Below, one piece after another: positions 44,528 through 53,869 of a stretch of 64,000 nucleotides of DNA. Location: assembly GCA_029862085.1 (NCBI GenBank), contig JAOTXZ010000001.1, positions 1 to 64,000 of the forward strand, written 5' to 3'. Positions within the stretch are counted from its first letter, which is position 1, and the number at the start of each line of letters is the position of its first letter. The translations under genes were made by a program, and so were the position numbers. Source of the DNA: Candidatus Nitrosopumilus sp. (lineage in GTDB: Archaea > Thermoproteota > Nitrososphaeria > Nitrososphaerales > Nitrosopumilaceae). The notes below the pieces were generated by a model, which saw nothing but the letters and a program-made list of their open reading frames with translations, ran no database searches and was not told the origin of the DNA.

Positions 44528-45064
44528 TTAACCTATAGTTATTTCAATTTCTTTTGAATTATTTTTAATGCTATCTGATTCTGTATAATCATGTTTTTGC
44601 CAAGAAGCAAAAACTTCAGCTTCAATCTTGTGTTTTCCTGGTCCTAGATCAGAGGCTTTGATGATAAATTTTTCATTAAAATCAAACAATTCCTGTCTTA
44701 CTTCTTCTTCTGAAAGCCGAATAAATGGTTCAAAATTTTTGGCTACTTGGACCCATATTCTTCTATCCTTCATTGGATTAACTAATTTTGGATTTCTTGT
44801 CCAAAAAATTGCTGCTTTTCTATAGGTATCTATAGTTTTTCCAACTTCTTTTTTCCTAAAACCTCCCGCAGTCAACTTTACACCATATTTTAGCTTGAAT
44901 GACACGTCGTTGTTGTTGTATGCCTTTGTCCAGTTTGCTTCATTGAAGGAGTTCCGAATATCCCCTTCGATTGAAAATTGGACGTTAATCTCGATTGTAT
45001 CATTAGAAGAATACTGGTCTTTACCATCAACTAATAAAATCTCTGAAATCTTACTATTTCCCAT
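44528..45064 (-). CDS. Hypothetical beta-rich protein
   Basis: The start is set at ATG 45064 (MGNSKISEILLVDGKDQYSS); a longer reading to 45121 would overlap rpoL and has an implausible N-terminus. The 178-residue protein is beta-rich with an immunoglobulin-like ending (GPGKHKIEAEVFASWQKHDYTESDS). It has no signal peptide, so is cytoplasmic. I recognise no family. It is divergent from rpoL. Confidence 0.6.
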   Translation of the reverse strand: MGNSKISEILLVDGKDQYSSNDTIEINVQFSIEGDIRNSFNEANWTKAYNNNDVSFKLKYGVKLTAGGFRKKEVGKTIDTYRKAAIFWTRNPKLVNPMKDRRIWVQVAKNFEPFIRLSEEEVRQELFDFNEKFIIKASDLGPGKHKIEAEVFASWQKHDYTESDSIKNNSKEIEITIG

Positions 45065-45082
45065 TCTTATCAACCATAATGA

Positions 45083-45090
45083 TTTATATC
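45083..45090 (+). promoter_or_regulatory. TATA box of the rpoL-tfs operon
   Basis: TTTATATC is centred about 29 bp before the rpoL ATG at 45116, which predicts a very short leader. Confidence 0.6.
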
Positions 45091-45115
45091 CACAATAAGT
45101 GCGTTTTCTGAATAC

Positions 45116-45394
45116 ATGCACGCACAGATAGTTAGCTCCGCACCAAAAGAAATCAATCTATCTATCAAAAATACTGATGTAGGAATTTTGTATATAATTC
45201 AACATGAACTATTAAAGACGTCTAATATTGATTTTGCCGGAGTTATTGTAAAACACCCCTTAACCAATGAATGCTGGATGAAAGTTAACTCAAAGAATAA
45301 ACCCATCTCAGAAATAAAAAGCTCTACACAAACGGCGATTAAAACCGCAGAAGATCTTAAAAAACTATTTAATTCTAAAATTAAGGGAAATTAA
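45116..45394 (+). CDS. rpoL: DNA-directed RNA polymerase subunit L
   Basis: The 92-residue protein is the archaeal Rpb11 equivalent that pairs with RpoD to begin polymerase assembly. Its core reads NTDVGILYIIQHELLKTSNIDFAGVIVKHPLTNECWMKV, matching the (T)LxxxLxxEL...GYxxxHPL family pattern, although with unusual I-I-Q in place of L-x-x. It abuts tfs with no gap. Confidence 0.88.
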   Translation: MHAQIVSSAPKEINLSIKNTDVGILYIIQHELLKTSNIDFAGVIVKHPLTNECWMKVNSKNKPISEIKSSTQTAIKTAEDLKKLFNSKIKGN

Positions 45395-45709
45395 ATGAAA
45401 TTTTGCCCCAAATGTGAGGTCAAATTAAAAAAAGATGGTAGAGACCTCAAATGTTCAAAATGTGGTTATGTTGAAGGAGAAGTTTCTACACCACAAAAAA
45501 AAGTAGTGCAAGAAAAATCAAATGAACCATTCAATGTTTTTGAAGAAAACGAAGGTGAGGAATCATTGCCAACTATTAAAATTGAGTGTGAAAGTTGTGG
45601 TCATGATGAAGCGGTTTGGTGGATGTTACAAACTCGAAGTGCTGATGAACCCACTACACAATTTTATAGATGTGTAAAGTGTAGAAACACTTGGCGTAAT
45701 TACGCATAA
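45395..45709 (+). CDS. tfs: Transcription factor S (TFIIS/RPB9-like)
   Basis: The 104-residue protein has an N-terminal zinc ribbon (CPKCEVKLKKDGRDLKCSKC) and a C-terminal one (CESCGHDEAVWWMLQTRSADEPTTQFYRCVKC). The acidic pair in RSADEPT enters the polymerase and stimulates RNA cleavage to rescue stalled complexes. It starts one base after the rpoL stop and precedes PCNA. Confidence 0.96.
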   Translation: MKFCPKCEVKLKKDGRDLKCSKCGYVEGEVSTPQKKVVQEKSNEPFNVFEENEGEESLPTIKIECESCGHDEAVWWMLQTRSADEPTTQFYRCVKCRNTWRNYA

Positions 45710-45743
45710 CGTTTAACTTGACCTTAGGCAACTGAAAATTAGT

Positions 45744-46490
45744 TTGACTTTTGGAGCAAGAACAAGTGGCTCTGATGATCTAAAAGCGATCATCTCAGCA
45801 ATATCCACACTAGTAGAAGAAGCTACATTTGTTGCAACTGCAGAGGGAATAACATTTAGAGGAATGGATCCTTCGCATGTAGCTCTAATCGATATATCAT
45901 GGCCCAATTCTGCTTTTGAAAAATATGAATGCGATAGCGATATTAAATTCGGTGTTAGAATTGATGAATTTTCTAAACTTATCAAAAGAGCAGATAAAAA
46001 AGACAGCATTGAGATTAGCATTTCTGAACAAAACATGTTACTTGTTACCGTCGGAAAAAACAAGAAATACAAAATACGTTTAATCGAAAGTTCTGCCACT
46101 GATACACCATTACCAAAAATTCCATACAATTCTAAAATAACATTATCTTCTTCCAAATTCGATAAAATTTTAGGTGATGTCCAAGTAGTTTCTGATTATC
46201 TAACAATTCACACATCTAACTCAAAGGCAGATTTTTCTGGCAAAGGGGATTCAGGTGAGGTTATAATTGATCTTGAAAAAGAACCAGATGATATTGATGA
46301 AATATCATCAACAGAAGATAGTATTGGCACGTATAGCCTAGAATATCTAAATCCAGTAGTTAAGGCAGTGGGTACAACAGCAGGCTTGATCACTTGTGAA
46401 TTTTCTACTGCAAAACCCCTAAGAATTGAATTTAAGGTTGCAAACATTGGTAGAATTCACTTCTATTTGGCTCCACGCGTAGAAAGTTAA
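45744..46490 (+). CDS. pcn: DNA polymerase sliding clamp (PCNA)
   Basis: The start is a TTG at 45744. The 248-residue protein has the two-domain PCNA fold: LTFGARTSGSDDLKAIISAISTLVEEATFVATAEGITFRGMDPSHVALIDI and the C-terminal LRIEFKVANIGRIHFYLAPRVE. It forms a ring around DNA and tethers polymerase, ligase and FEN1. It follows tfs closely. Confidence 0.96.
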   Translation: MTFGARTSGSDDLKAIISAISTLVEEATFVATAEGITFRGMDPSHVALIDISWPNSAFEKYECDSDIKFGVRIDEFSKLIKRADKKDSIEISISEQNMLLVTVGKNKKYKIRLIESSATDTPLPKIPYNSKITLSSSKFDKILGDVQVVSDYLTIHTSNSKADFSGKGDSGEVIIDLEKEPDDIDEISSTEDSIGTYSLEYLNPVVKAVGTTAGLITCEFSTAKPLRIEFKVANIGRIHFYLAPRVES

Positions 46491-46525
46491 AGCATTTAAA
46501 GATAAAACAGTTCAGTTATTTTGAA

Positions 46526-47935
46526 TTGAAACTTGTACTGAAATATGGTGGAACATCCATTTCATCGGCAAAAGACATACAGAATGTTGCTAAACATATC
46601 CAATCATTATCCAAACAAAACCAGCTTGTAATAGTCTGCTCTGCAATTAGTGATACTACAGATGATTTAATTGAAATAGCTCAATCCATAAAGAAAGAAA
46701 ACAAGAAAAAAGCAGAACAATTGGCAAAAAAAATTGCAAATAGACATCAACAACTTGCATCACAAACAATCAAAAAGTCTCAGGTTCGAAAAAAATTATT
46801 ACAAACATTTGATGGATATGTTTCTGAATTAATCGCTTTAATTGATGGAATGGTCCTTTTAGGAGAAGTAACTCCAAGATCAATGGATTATCTATTTTCA
46901 TTTGGAGAACGGCTTTCAATAAAATTAATCTCAACTGCAATTAACGATATAGGAAAAAAATCGATATCACTTACTGGTAAAGAAGTAGGAATCGTTACCG
47001 ATTCCAATTTTGGTGAATCTAAACCTCTAATGGATACAACCAGACTTAGGGTGTCAAAAGCTTTAGAATCTTTATTTTTAAAGAAAACAATTCCTGTAAT
47101 TGGGGGATTTGTAGGAGCCGATCAACATGGACATGTAACCACATTTGGTAGAGGAGGTTCAGATTATTCAGCTACAATAATTGGTTCGTGTGTTAAAGCT
47201 GATGAAATTTGGTTAATGAGCGATGTTGATGGTCTAATGACAGCTGATCCAAAAATTGTTAAAAACGCCAGATTACTCAACGAAGTTTCGTATGTAGAAG
47301 CAATAGAAATGGCGATGTTTGGAGCAAAACAAATTCATCCTAGAACTTTTGAACCCTTACTAACAAAAAAAATACCAATGAAAATAAGAAGCTCGTTTAA
47401 TGTAAAAAATGAGGGTACTTTAGTTACCTCTTCTCCATCATTAACTGCAAAAAATAGTGTAAAATGTGTCAGTAACGTTTCCCATAATGGATTAATTGAT
47501 ATTCGTGGAGGAAGTATGGTTGGAACACCTGGAACTGCCGGCAAGATTTTTTCTACTTTAGCTGACGCGAGCATTAATGTCATGATGATTTCTCAAAATC
47601 CATCCGAATCAAGCATTACTATTGTTGTAAAAAATGCAGATCTTGATAAAGCAGTAAATATCTTGGAGACGGAACTTCTTGGAAAAATAATTAAAAAACT
47701 TGAGATAACAACTGATATGGCGATAATTGCCCTAATTGGATCTGGCATGCGTGGAACAGTTGGTGTTGCATCTAAGGTGTTTGGATCTTTGGCAAAAAAT
47801 AAGGTAAATGTGTCAATGATTACCCAAGGCTCCTCAGAGCTCAATCTCGCATTTGTCGTAAAAAATTCTGACGCCAACACTGCAGTTCAGGCATTACATA
47901 ATGAATTTGAACTTTCTAAAATTAACTTAAAATAA
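46526..47935 (+). CDS. lysC: Aspartate kinase
   Basis: The start is a TTG at 46526. The 469-residue enzyme phosphorylates aspartate at the entry to threonine, methionine and lysine synthesis. The kinase N-terminus reads LVLKYGGTSISSAKDIQ, followed by FSFGERLS, TTFGRGGSDYSATIIG and SDVDGLMTADP. Two ACT domains follow (about 325-390 and 400-465), so it is probably feedback-inhibited by an amino acid. Confidence 0.95.
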   Translation: MKLVLKYGGTSISSAKDIQNVAKHIQSLSKQNQLVIVCSAISDTTDDLIEIAQSIKKENKKKAEQLAKKIANRHQQLASQTIKKSQVRKKLLQTFDGYVSELIALIDGMVLLGEVTPRSMDYLFSFGERLSIKLISTAINDIGKKSISLTGKEVGIVTDSNFGESKPLMDTTRLRVSKALESLFLKKTIPVIGGFVGADQHGHVTTFGRGGSDYSATIIGSCVKADEIWLMSDVDGLMTADPKIVKNARLLNEVSYVEAIEMAMFGAKQIHPRTFEPLLTKKIPMKIRSSFNVKNEGTLVTSSPSLTAKNSVKCVSNVSHNGLIDIRGGSMVGTPGTAGKIFSTLADASINVMMISQNPSESSITIVVKNADLDKAVNILETELLGKIIKKLEITTDMAIIALIGSGMRGTVGVASKVFGSLAKNKVNVSMITQGSSELNLAFVVKNSDANTAVQALHNEFELSKINLK

Positions 47936-47967
47936 AATAATTTAAGGAACAAAATTAGAGGATTTCA

Positions 47968-49431
47968 TTGAACAAATACATTATTATTTTTATTGCAGGA
48001 ATTTTTGTAACAGGTATTTTATCTATTTCATTAACCTCTGATCAATTTGCTGATGCAAATTCTAGGAAAAAAATCCATTTTACTCAAACTCTGACTTCCT
48101 TACAAGATCCTGGCCAAGGACATGATAGTCATCAATTATCCCTAATTCTATCTCCAAGTGAGGGTACAATTTATGATGGTTCATTGACCTTTACAGCAAG
48201 TGAACCTGTTCAGATTGTAGTATTGCACGAGATAAATGAAAATGATGCCAAAGGGCAACCAACCTGGACGATTGACGGAAAGAAAATCTATGGGTTATCA
48301 TTAATCGATAAAGGTACAAATTCAGATTCCTTTGAATTTACAGGAGCTGCTTTAGCTCTACACACGACAAATTCTCGAGAATTTACAGCAACTGTTAGTG
48401 TTGATGGTTGGATAAGAGGACAACCAACAGAAATTATAACACAACAAATAGAAGTCGAGAAAGAAGAATCATCTTTGGAATTATCAAAAACAAATATTCC
48501 AGTAATAATACCTATGCACAAAGGAATTTTTAATTCAAATTCTACTTTTTATATTATTACAGATTCAAGTGACAAGGATTTAGCAGAACTAATAACTGAA
48601 AAACAAGATTGGAAGGTAGAACTTGCACTCCCTCTAGCCAACACACCAGAATCAGCTCTTCAGAAAATTTTTGTTTTTACCAATGGAATTACTGGCGATG
48701 GAATTTATGGATATCAATCAAATGTATTTTCAAGCACACCAGCTCAAGAATTAGAATATAGTCCGCTAAGTTCGATTGTGGAGGTTACCTGGAAAAAAGG
48801 ACAAAATAAAACAATCCTTGAATCCGCGGAGGAAATTTTAGAAGCAGAAGAAGGAGGTAGAATTGAATTCAAAGAAACTGATATTGTAATTAACACTCCA
48901 CAAATAATTTGGTCTGAAGGTCAAATGACTGTTAGAGATGATCGAGAAATTACCGATGATATGCAGTACATTGGGGGTCAAATTACGGAAATCAATGAAG
49001 AAGAAATGACTGTAACTTTCATTGCTCATAGAGGTTGGGGGCCCGATGGAAGAACTATCTATTATATTGTAACTGATGCTACTCCCCGTGGACCAGCGGA
49101 AATGATGGGAGTTACATACTCTCCTCTCAATGCAGAATTAATCGCAAATTCTGCTGCAGTAGACTTGTTTCAATTCCAAAATGGAATCAAAGGTTCAGGT
49201 CCTATGGGGTTCCAACCTGGAATTGCTTCTGCAGCACTGGGGGATGAAAGCTATAGCCCAATTTGGAGAATCTATAATGTAGAATGGAATAACCCACAAA
49301 ATGCAAAAATCCTTGAGACAAGATATGATATTGATTCATCTAGCGAAGAAGATCTATTAACGGTAAGCATTGCTCGGCCAATGAATAGTGATCATTTGGT
49401 AAATTGTCCCTTTATTGATCCTTTCCAATAA
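47968..49431 (+). CDS. Secreted thaumarchaeal protein with internal duplication
   Basis: The start is a TTG at 47968. The 487-residue protein has a signal peptide (MNKYIIIFIAGIFVTGILSIS) and no other membrane segment. Two related blocks are visible: ALQKIFVFTNGITGDGIYGYQ (about 230) and VDLFQFQNGIKGSGPMGFQ (about 400). Each is preceded by a strand ending YIITDSS / YIVTDAT and followed by YSPLSSIVEVTW / YSPIWRIYNVEW. It is probably an extracellular beta protein; function unknown. Confidence 0.72.
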   Translation: MNKYIIIFIAGIFVTGILSISLTSDQFADANSRKKIHFTQTLTSLQDPGQGHDSHQLSLILSPSEGTIYDGSLTFTASEPVQIVVLHEINENDAKGQPTWTIDGKKIYGLSLIDKGTNSDSFEFTGAALALHTTNSREFTATVSVDGWIRGQPTEIITQQIEVEKEESSLELSKTNIPVIIPMHKGIFNSNSTFYIITDSSDKDLAELITEKQDWKVELALPLANTPESALQKIFVFTNGITGDGIYGYQSNVFSSTPAQELEYSPLSSIVEVTWKKGQNKTILESAEEILEAEEGGRIEFKETDIVINTPQIIWSEGQMTVRDDREITDDMQYIGGQITEINEEEMTVTFIAHRGWGPDGRTIYYIVTDATPRGPAEMMGVTYSPLNAELIANSAAVDLFQFQNGIKGSGPMGFQPGIASAALGDESYSPIWRIYNVEWNNPQNAKILETRYDIDSSSEEDLLTVSIARPMNSDHLVNCPFIDPFQ

Positions 49432-49477
49432 AAATTCATTTCACTAAAGGGATAAATTACTTGAAATAAAATTTATT

Positions 49478-50278
49478 GTGAAATTGATTGGTAAACTCTA
49501 CATTGTAGGTGTTGGACCTGGCCATCATGATCATATGACATTTAGAGCCAAAGAAGCAATTGCTGATAGCAATACAATAGTTGGATACGAAACTTATGTT
49601 AACCTTGTAGGAGATCTTATTGAAGGCAAAGAAGTACATCGATATGCTATGACACAAGAGGTTGAACGTGCTCATCAATGTATTGATTTGGCAAAATCTG
49701 GAAAGATAGTTTCACTTGTTTCAAGCGGTGATCCAGGAATTTATGGAATGGCCGGATTAATCTATGAAACTCTTGCAGAATCTGGATGGAATCCTAAAGA
49801 TGGTTTGCAAGTTGAAATAGTACCAGGAGTTTCTGCATTGAACTCCTGTGCATCAATTATTGGCTCACCTTTAATGACAGATTTTGCAGTTGTAAGTATG
49901 AGTGACTTGTTGGTACCATGGGAAATAATTCAAAAAAGAGTTGAAGCTGCAGCGCAAGGTGATTTTGTAATTGTAATTTATAATCCTTCAAGTAAGAAAC
50001 GAATACATCAACTACAAGATACAAGGAAAATTCTTCTCAAGTACAGAAAACCGACGACTCCAGTCGCAATTATCAAAGGAGCATTTAGAAATTCTCAAAC
50101 AATTGTTATGACTAATTTGCAAGATCTACCCAATTATTCAGACCAATTAGGAATGATTAGTACCGTAATTGTGGGAAATTCTTCAACATACAATTACAAA
50201 GATTTAATGATAAATCCTAGAGGTTACAAATCGAAATATAATTTAGAGGAACAAACAAATCCAGATCTAAAAATTTAG
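49478..50278 (+). CDS. cobJ: Precorrin-3B/cobalt-factor C17-methyltransferase
   Basis: The start is a GTG at 49478. The 266-residue SAM-dependent enzyme methylates C17 during corrin ring contraction in vitamin B12 synthesis. It has the tetrapyrrole-methylase motifs LYIVGVGPGHHDHMTFRA, VSSGDPGIYGMAGL and EIVPGVSALNSCASIIGSPL, then IVIYNPSSKKR. In an archaeon, the cobalt-early (CbiH) route is likely. The stop overlaps tyrS convergently. Confidence 0.92.
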   Translation: MKLIGKLYIVGVGPGHHDHMTFRAKEAIADSNTIVGYETYVNLVGDLIEGKEVHRYAMTQEVERAHQCIDLAKSGKIVSLVSSGDPGIYGMAGLIYETLAESGWNPKDGLQVEIVPGVSALNSCASIIGSPLMTDFAVVSMSDLLVPWEIIQKRVEAAAQGDFVIVIYNPSSKKRIHQLQDTRKILLKYRKPTTPVAIIKGAFRNSQTIVMTNLQDLPNYSDQLGMISTVIVGNSSTYNYKDLMINPRGYKSKYNLEEQTNPDLKI

Positions 50279-51321
50279 AAGTTTTTCTTTATTACCTTAA
50301 ATAATTCGTCACTTAGATTCAATTTATCACGAATTGGCGCGACCACTTTAATTAGATAATTTCCTACAGTTTGTTTTAGATCTGTTGGATGTAATTTCTT
50401 TGCAGCAAAATCTGATTCAAGTTGATTATAATCAGTATAATCTACATTTCCGCCAAATTTTTCTGGTCTTTCTACTTTCATTTCATTAAATTCATGAAGA
50501 ATTACATCTTTTGAAAAATCTAACAGGGGATTGTTCTGAATGTTACCCTCTTCACACCAAGCTTTTTTGATTTTTGTGGTAATATCCTCATCAGCATCAT
50601 GAATAAAAATACCTGAATTTGGATCAGACTTACTCATTTTCCCTAACATTTGGGATTCATTTGAATCAGAAGGTTTTGAAAGACCTGGCAATAATTTATG
50701 ATGAACCGCTATAGGAACCTTCCAATTCATTTTGGGAAAAATTTCTCTCACTAACATGTGTATTTTTCGCTGATCCATTCCTGAATGTACAATATCTAAA
50801 TCAAGAGAATGGATATCAACTGCTTGCATTGGGGGATAAAGTAATTTTGCAAGATCAATTTTTGATTCATCTTCTGATCTTCCCATTATCGTTAGAGTTC
50901 TCATAGTCCGTTTCAATGACATGTGTTTTGTAAATTTCATAAATTCTTTCCAATATTCTTTTCTTGAATCATAAAGATCAGAACCGAGTACAATATTAGC
51001 CTCCGGGCAAACTAGTTTGAATGCATCTGAATAATATTTTGAAACTTTGGTAATTGTGTCCCAATCTCCACCAAGTTTATCATTAATCATTGTATGCCAA
51101 TCTGCGAGAAATATGGTACAATTTACGCCAGCCTTGACAAAGTCATTAATTTTAAAACCTGTGCTGATTAAACTACCTAAATGTAAAAACCCAGAAATTT
51201 CTAAGCCTATGTAATGTTTAGGTGAAGAATTAGTTTTGAATAACTCAATTAATTCCTCATGTGTAACAACTTCTTCTGTTGGAGGTCTTTCAATTAATTT
51301 GACTTTTTCAGTAATATCCAA
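50275..51321 (-). CDS. tyrS: Tyrosyl-tRNA synthetase (archaeal)
   Basis: The 348-residue class I synthetase has the HIGH-region equivalent EISGFLHLGSL and the KMSKS motif KMSKSDPNSGIF. GMDQRKIHMLVREI and the lack of a C-terminal S4 domain mark the archaeal/eukaryotic TyrRS. It attaches tyrosine to tRNA-Tyr. It is transcribed alone and overlaps cobJ by 4 bp at its stop. Confidence 0.93.
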   Translation of the reverse strand: MDITEKVKLIERPPTEEVVTHEELIELFKTNSSPKHYIGLEISGFLHLGSLISTGFKINDFVKAGVNCTIFLADWHTMINDKLGGDWDTITKVSKYYSDAFKLVCPEANIVLGSDLYDSRKEYWKEFMKFTKHMSLKRTMRTLTIMGRSEDESKIDLAKLLYPPMQAVDIHSLDLDIVHSGMDQRKIHMLVREIFPKMNWKVPIAVHHKLLPGLSKPSDSNESQMLGKMSKSDPNSGIFIHDADEDITTKIKKAWCEEGNIQNNPLLDFSKDVILHEFNEMKVERPEKFGGNVDYTDYNQLESDFAAKKLHPTDLKQTVGNYLIKVVAPIRDKLNLSDELFKVIKKNF

Positions 51322-51417
51322 ACCAAAACAGCTTCTAAAAGATAAACCTATAAAGATTCTGACAATTTTTTAAAAAAATAATCCCAAGAAAAATTAGGAT
51401 AAATTGTTTTAAAAAAA

Positions 51418-51606
51418 TTATTTGCAGTTTTTCTTATGTTTTCTTAATTCTTCAGAAAAATCGAATTCTGCTCCGCACGCTCGGCATTTTTCTTTCTTTT
51501 TATTATGGGCTTTTTCTTGATGTTTTTTTAGTCTCTCTGGATCGGATAACACTGTCCCACATTTCTTACATTTTAATTCTTTTTTACTTGATCCAAATAA
51601 TCCCAT
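51418..51606 (-). CDS. Small C2H2-type zinc-finger protein (62 aa)
   Basis: The 62-residue protein has two finger units: CKKCGTVLSDPERLKKHQEKAH and CRACGAEFDFSEELRKHKKNC, each C-x2-C then H-x(3-5)-(H/C). It is strongly basic and could bind nucleic acid. Such short fingers are frequent in archaea but their targets are seldom known. Confidence 0.82.
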   Translation of the reverse strand: MGLFGSSKKELKCKKCGTVLSDPERLKKHQEKAHNKKKEKCRACGAEFDFSEELRKHKKNCK

Positions 51607-51665
51607 TTTAACAATTATTAGATATAAGAAAAAGTAGTTTAACCTTTTGAAATAAAGGTTAAAAA

Positions 51666-52250
51666 TTAAGATTCAATATCTAAATTTTTTCTTGGTTTTG
51701 TACTAAGATAAAATGCATGGGCACTAATGATAAATGCTGCCAGAAAAATCTTCGTAGCAAAAACTAAATTCCACGGTCTATCGGGATCGGGATATGCAAC
51801 AGAGAGATTATCAATATCTGGAACAATGCCATTCATCACCCCAGCCGCAATTTTTGCATTTAAAACTGTAAAATTATACAACACCTCATACAAGGTAATA
51901 ATTGCAAATCCTAACAACATCAGCTGAAGTAATGCCATTTTCAATCCAACAATTTTATTTCCAGCAGTATTCTTCCAACCTATTCTTGAACAACAATACC
52001 AACCAATAATGGTAGAAAAAAATATCCAAGTCGAAACTCTTGCAAAGTTCTCAAATGGAATTACCGTGTTGTGTATGGCTTCGCCCATTACATAACTTCC
52101 TTTTTCAATCCATTCAACCATAGTAACATACACACCAAAGACAAGCGAAGAAACCATGATAAATCCACAAATGTAAAATATGTACAAAAAAACTTTGTAA
52201 CCTGGATCTGATTTCTCAAGATGTTTTGGTTTCATTATGCCGTTTGCCAA
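51666..52250 (-). CDS. Four-span membrane protein of unknown function
   Basis: The 194-residue protein has hydrophobic helices near residues 20-42, 70-88, 102-122 and 160-182. Between the last two is a loop with PDIDNLSVAYPDPDRPW. A CC pair in helix 2 (GWYCCSRIGW) is notable. No transport or enzyme motif is seen. The gene is monocistronic, divergent from the DegT-type gene. Confidence 0.75.
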   Translation of the reverse strand: MANGIMKPKHLEKSDPGYKVFLYIFYICGFIMVSSLVFGVYVTMVEWIEKGSYVMGEAIHNTVIPFENFARVSTWIFFSTIIGWYCCSRIGWKNTAGNKIVGLKMALLQLMLLGFAIITLYEVLYNFTVLNAKIAAGVMNGIVPDIDNLSVAYPDPDRPWNLVFATKIFLAAFIISAHAFYLSTKPRKNLDIES

Positions 52251-52317
52251 TTTTTTAAATATAAAAATTCATAGCTATTCAAGGAAATTTATAGACTAGT
52301 TAGGCAGTAAAATATTA

Positions 52318-53406
52318 TTGAAAATACCAATTAATGTTCCATTTGTAGGGAAAGAGGAGATTTCTGCCGTTGTTTCAATCCTAAAAGAAGGAACGTTAAC
52401 ATCAGCTGCAAATGAGGGAGGAAAAAATGTTCGTGAATTTGAAAAGTTAGCATCATCATTTGTAAAATCAAAATATGCCATTGCAGTTAATTCTGGTACA
52501 GCTGCCCTTCAAGCAGCCCTATACGCACTAGATATTAAAAAAGGAGATGAAGTCCTAATACCCTCTTTTACATTTGTTGCAACCGCAAATGCTGTAATGT
52601 CTACAGGAGCTAAACCTGTTTTTGTTGATATCTTAAAAGACAATTATACAATGGATCCCAAAGACATGAAAAATAAAATCTCTAAAAAGACCAAAGCAAT
52701 AATGCCCGTTCATCTATATGGGAATGTTGCTTTTCTTGATAAAATTTTAGAAATTTCAAAAAAATATAACATAAGAATAATCGAAGATTCTGCTCAATCG
52801 TTAGGTTCTACATTCAAGGGAAAACATACTGGAACATTCTCTGATTTGGGATGTTACAGTATGTATCCAGCCAAAGTTATGACTGCAGGAGAAGGTGGTT
52901 TTATTGTAACAAACAACAAGAAATTACATGACAAATTATTGATGATCAGAAATCATGGAATGCTTCATGGATATGATACAAGGACTTTCGGACTAAATCT
53001 AAGATTGCCAGAAATTAGTGCGGCAATAGCAACAATGCAGATGAAAAAACTTCCTAAATTTTTAAAAATTCGCAAAAAAAATGCTAATTTATTATCTCAA
53101 TTAATTTCGGATTTGAAAATTAAAATTCCAATAGAAAGAAAAAATGAATCAGTAAATTGGTATCTTTATACAATTTCTACATCAAAGAGAAATAAAATTT
53201 TAAACAAACTAAACTCTAAAGGAATTGGAGCCGCGTCATACTACACGACTCCAGTTCATAAAACTCCATTTTACAAACAAAAAATATCACTCCCGGTCAC
53301 CGATTGGGCTTCGTCACATGTTTTATCCCTACCAATTCATCCTAGAGTCACTTCAAAAAATATTGAATTTATTGCAAAAACCTTAGGTGATATCCTTAAT
53401 GAATAG
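52318..53406 (+). CDS. DegT/DnrJ/EryC1/StrS-family aminotransferase
   Basis: The start is a TTG at 52318. The 362-residue PLP enzyme transfers an amino group to keto-sugars in nucleotide-sugar pathways. Motifs are NSGTAALQAALYAL, IEDSAQSLGST and the PLP-binding Lys in MYPAKVMTAGEGG, plus GLNLRLPEISAAIA. It probably makes amino sugars for surface glycans. The next gene starts inside its end. Confidence 0.9.
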   Translation: MKIPINVPFVGKEEISAVVSILKEGTLTSAANEGGKNVREFEKLASSFVKSKYAIAVNSGTAALQAALYALDIKKGDEVLIPSFTFVATANAVMSTGAKPVFVDILKDNYTMDPKDMKNKISKKTKAIMPVHLYGNVAFLDKILEISKKYNIRIIEDSAQSLGSTFKGKHTGTFSDLGCYSMYPAKVMTAGEGGFIVTNNKKLHDKLLMIRNHGMLHGYDTRTFGLNLRLPEISAAIATMQMKKLPKFLKIRKKNANLLSQLISDLKIKIPIERKNESVNWYLYTISTSKRNKILNKLNSKGIGAASYYTTPVHKTPFYKQKISLPVTDWASSHVLSLPIHPRVTSKNIEFIAKTLGDILNE

Positions 53407-53869
53407 TCTAGGAAATATGATCGGGGAAATCTGTAAGGTAATTTTACCCATAAATGAAGAATCGTATCAAGGAAACAATAATTCTAGTATTGCAGTTTGT
53501 ACCCTTTCAAGCCTGAATTTACTTAGAAAAATGACTAATTCTGGTATATTAGAACATATTTCAATTGTAGGAAGATTACTCTCAGAAAACAAAGGAATTG
53601 ATGCAATAATACGTCATGTAAATCAGAATAAAAAAATTAGAACAATAATTGTATGTGGTAAAGAAGTCTCAGGACACAAAGCAGGGCATTCTTTGTTTAA
53701 ATTATACCAAAATGGCATTGAAAATAAGGGAAGAATTATTGGTTCAACTAGTCCGGATCCTTTTCTTACAGTTACTGAATCACAAGTAAAATATTTTCAA
53801 AATGAAATTAGTCTTGTAAATATGATTAATGAAACAGATTTTAACAAAATTAAACAGAAAATAATTTAG
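53399..53869 (+). CDS. MtrA-like protein (tetrahydromethanopterin S-methyltransferase subunit A family)
   Basis: The start is taken at ATG 53399, overlapping the end of the upstream gene; a GTG at 53387 is possible. The ~156-residue protein matches the soluble cobamide-binding domain of MtrA: IVCGKEVSGHKAGHSLFKLYQNGIENKGRIIGSTSPDPFL, then FQNEISLVNMI. The His of GHKAG is a candidate axial ligand to cobalt. The usual C-terminal membrane anchor of MtrA is missing. The organism shows no methanogenesis genes here; the role is open. Confidence 0.8.
   Translation: MNSLGNMIGEICKVILPINEESYQGNNNSSIAVCTLSSLNLLRKMTNSGILEHISIVGRLLSENKGIDAIIRHVNQNKKIRTIIVCGKEVSGHKAGHSLFKLYQNGIENKGRIIGSTSPDPFLTVTESQVKYFQNEISLVNMINETDFNKIKQKII

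Noticed and set aside
44528-45121. Longer N-terminus of the beta-rich protein, up to 45121
   Set aside because: The extension overlaps rpoL and its TATA box and has an unlikely composition; ATG 45064 fits better.
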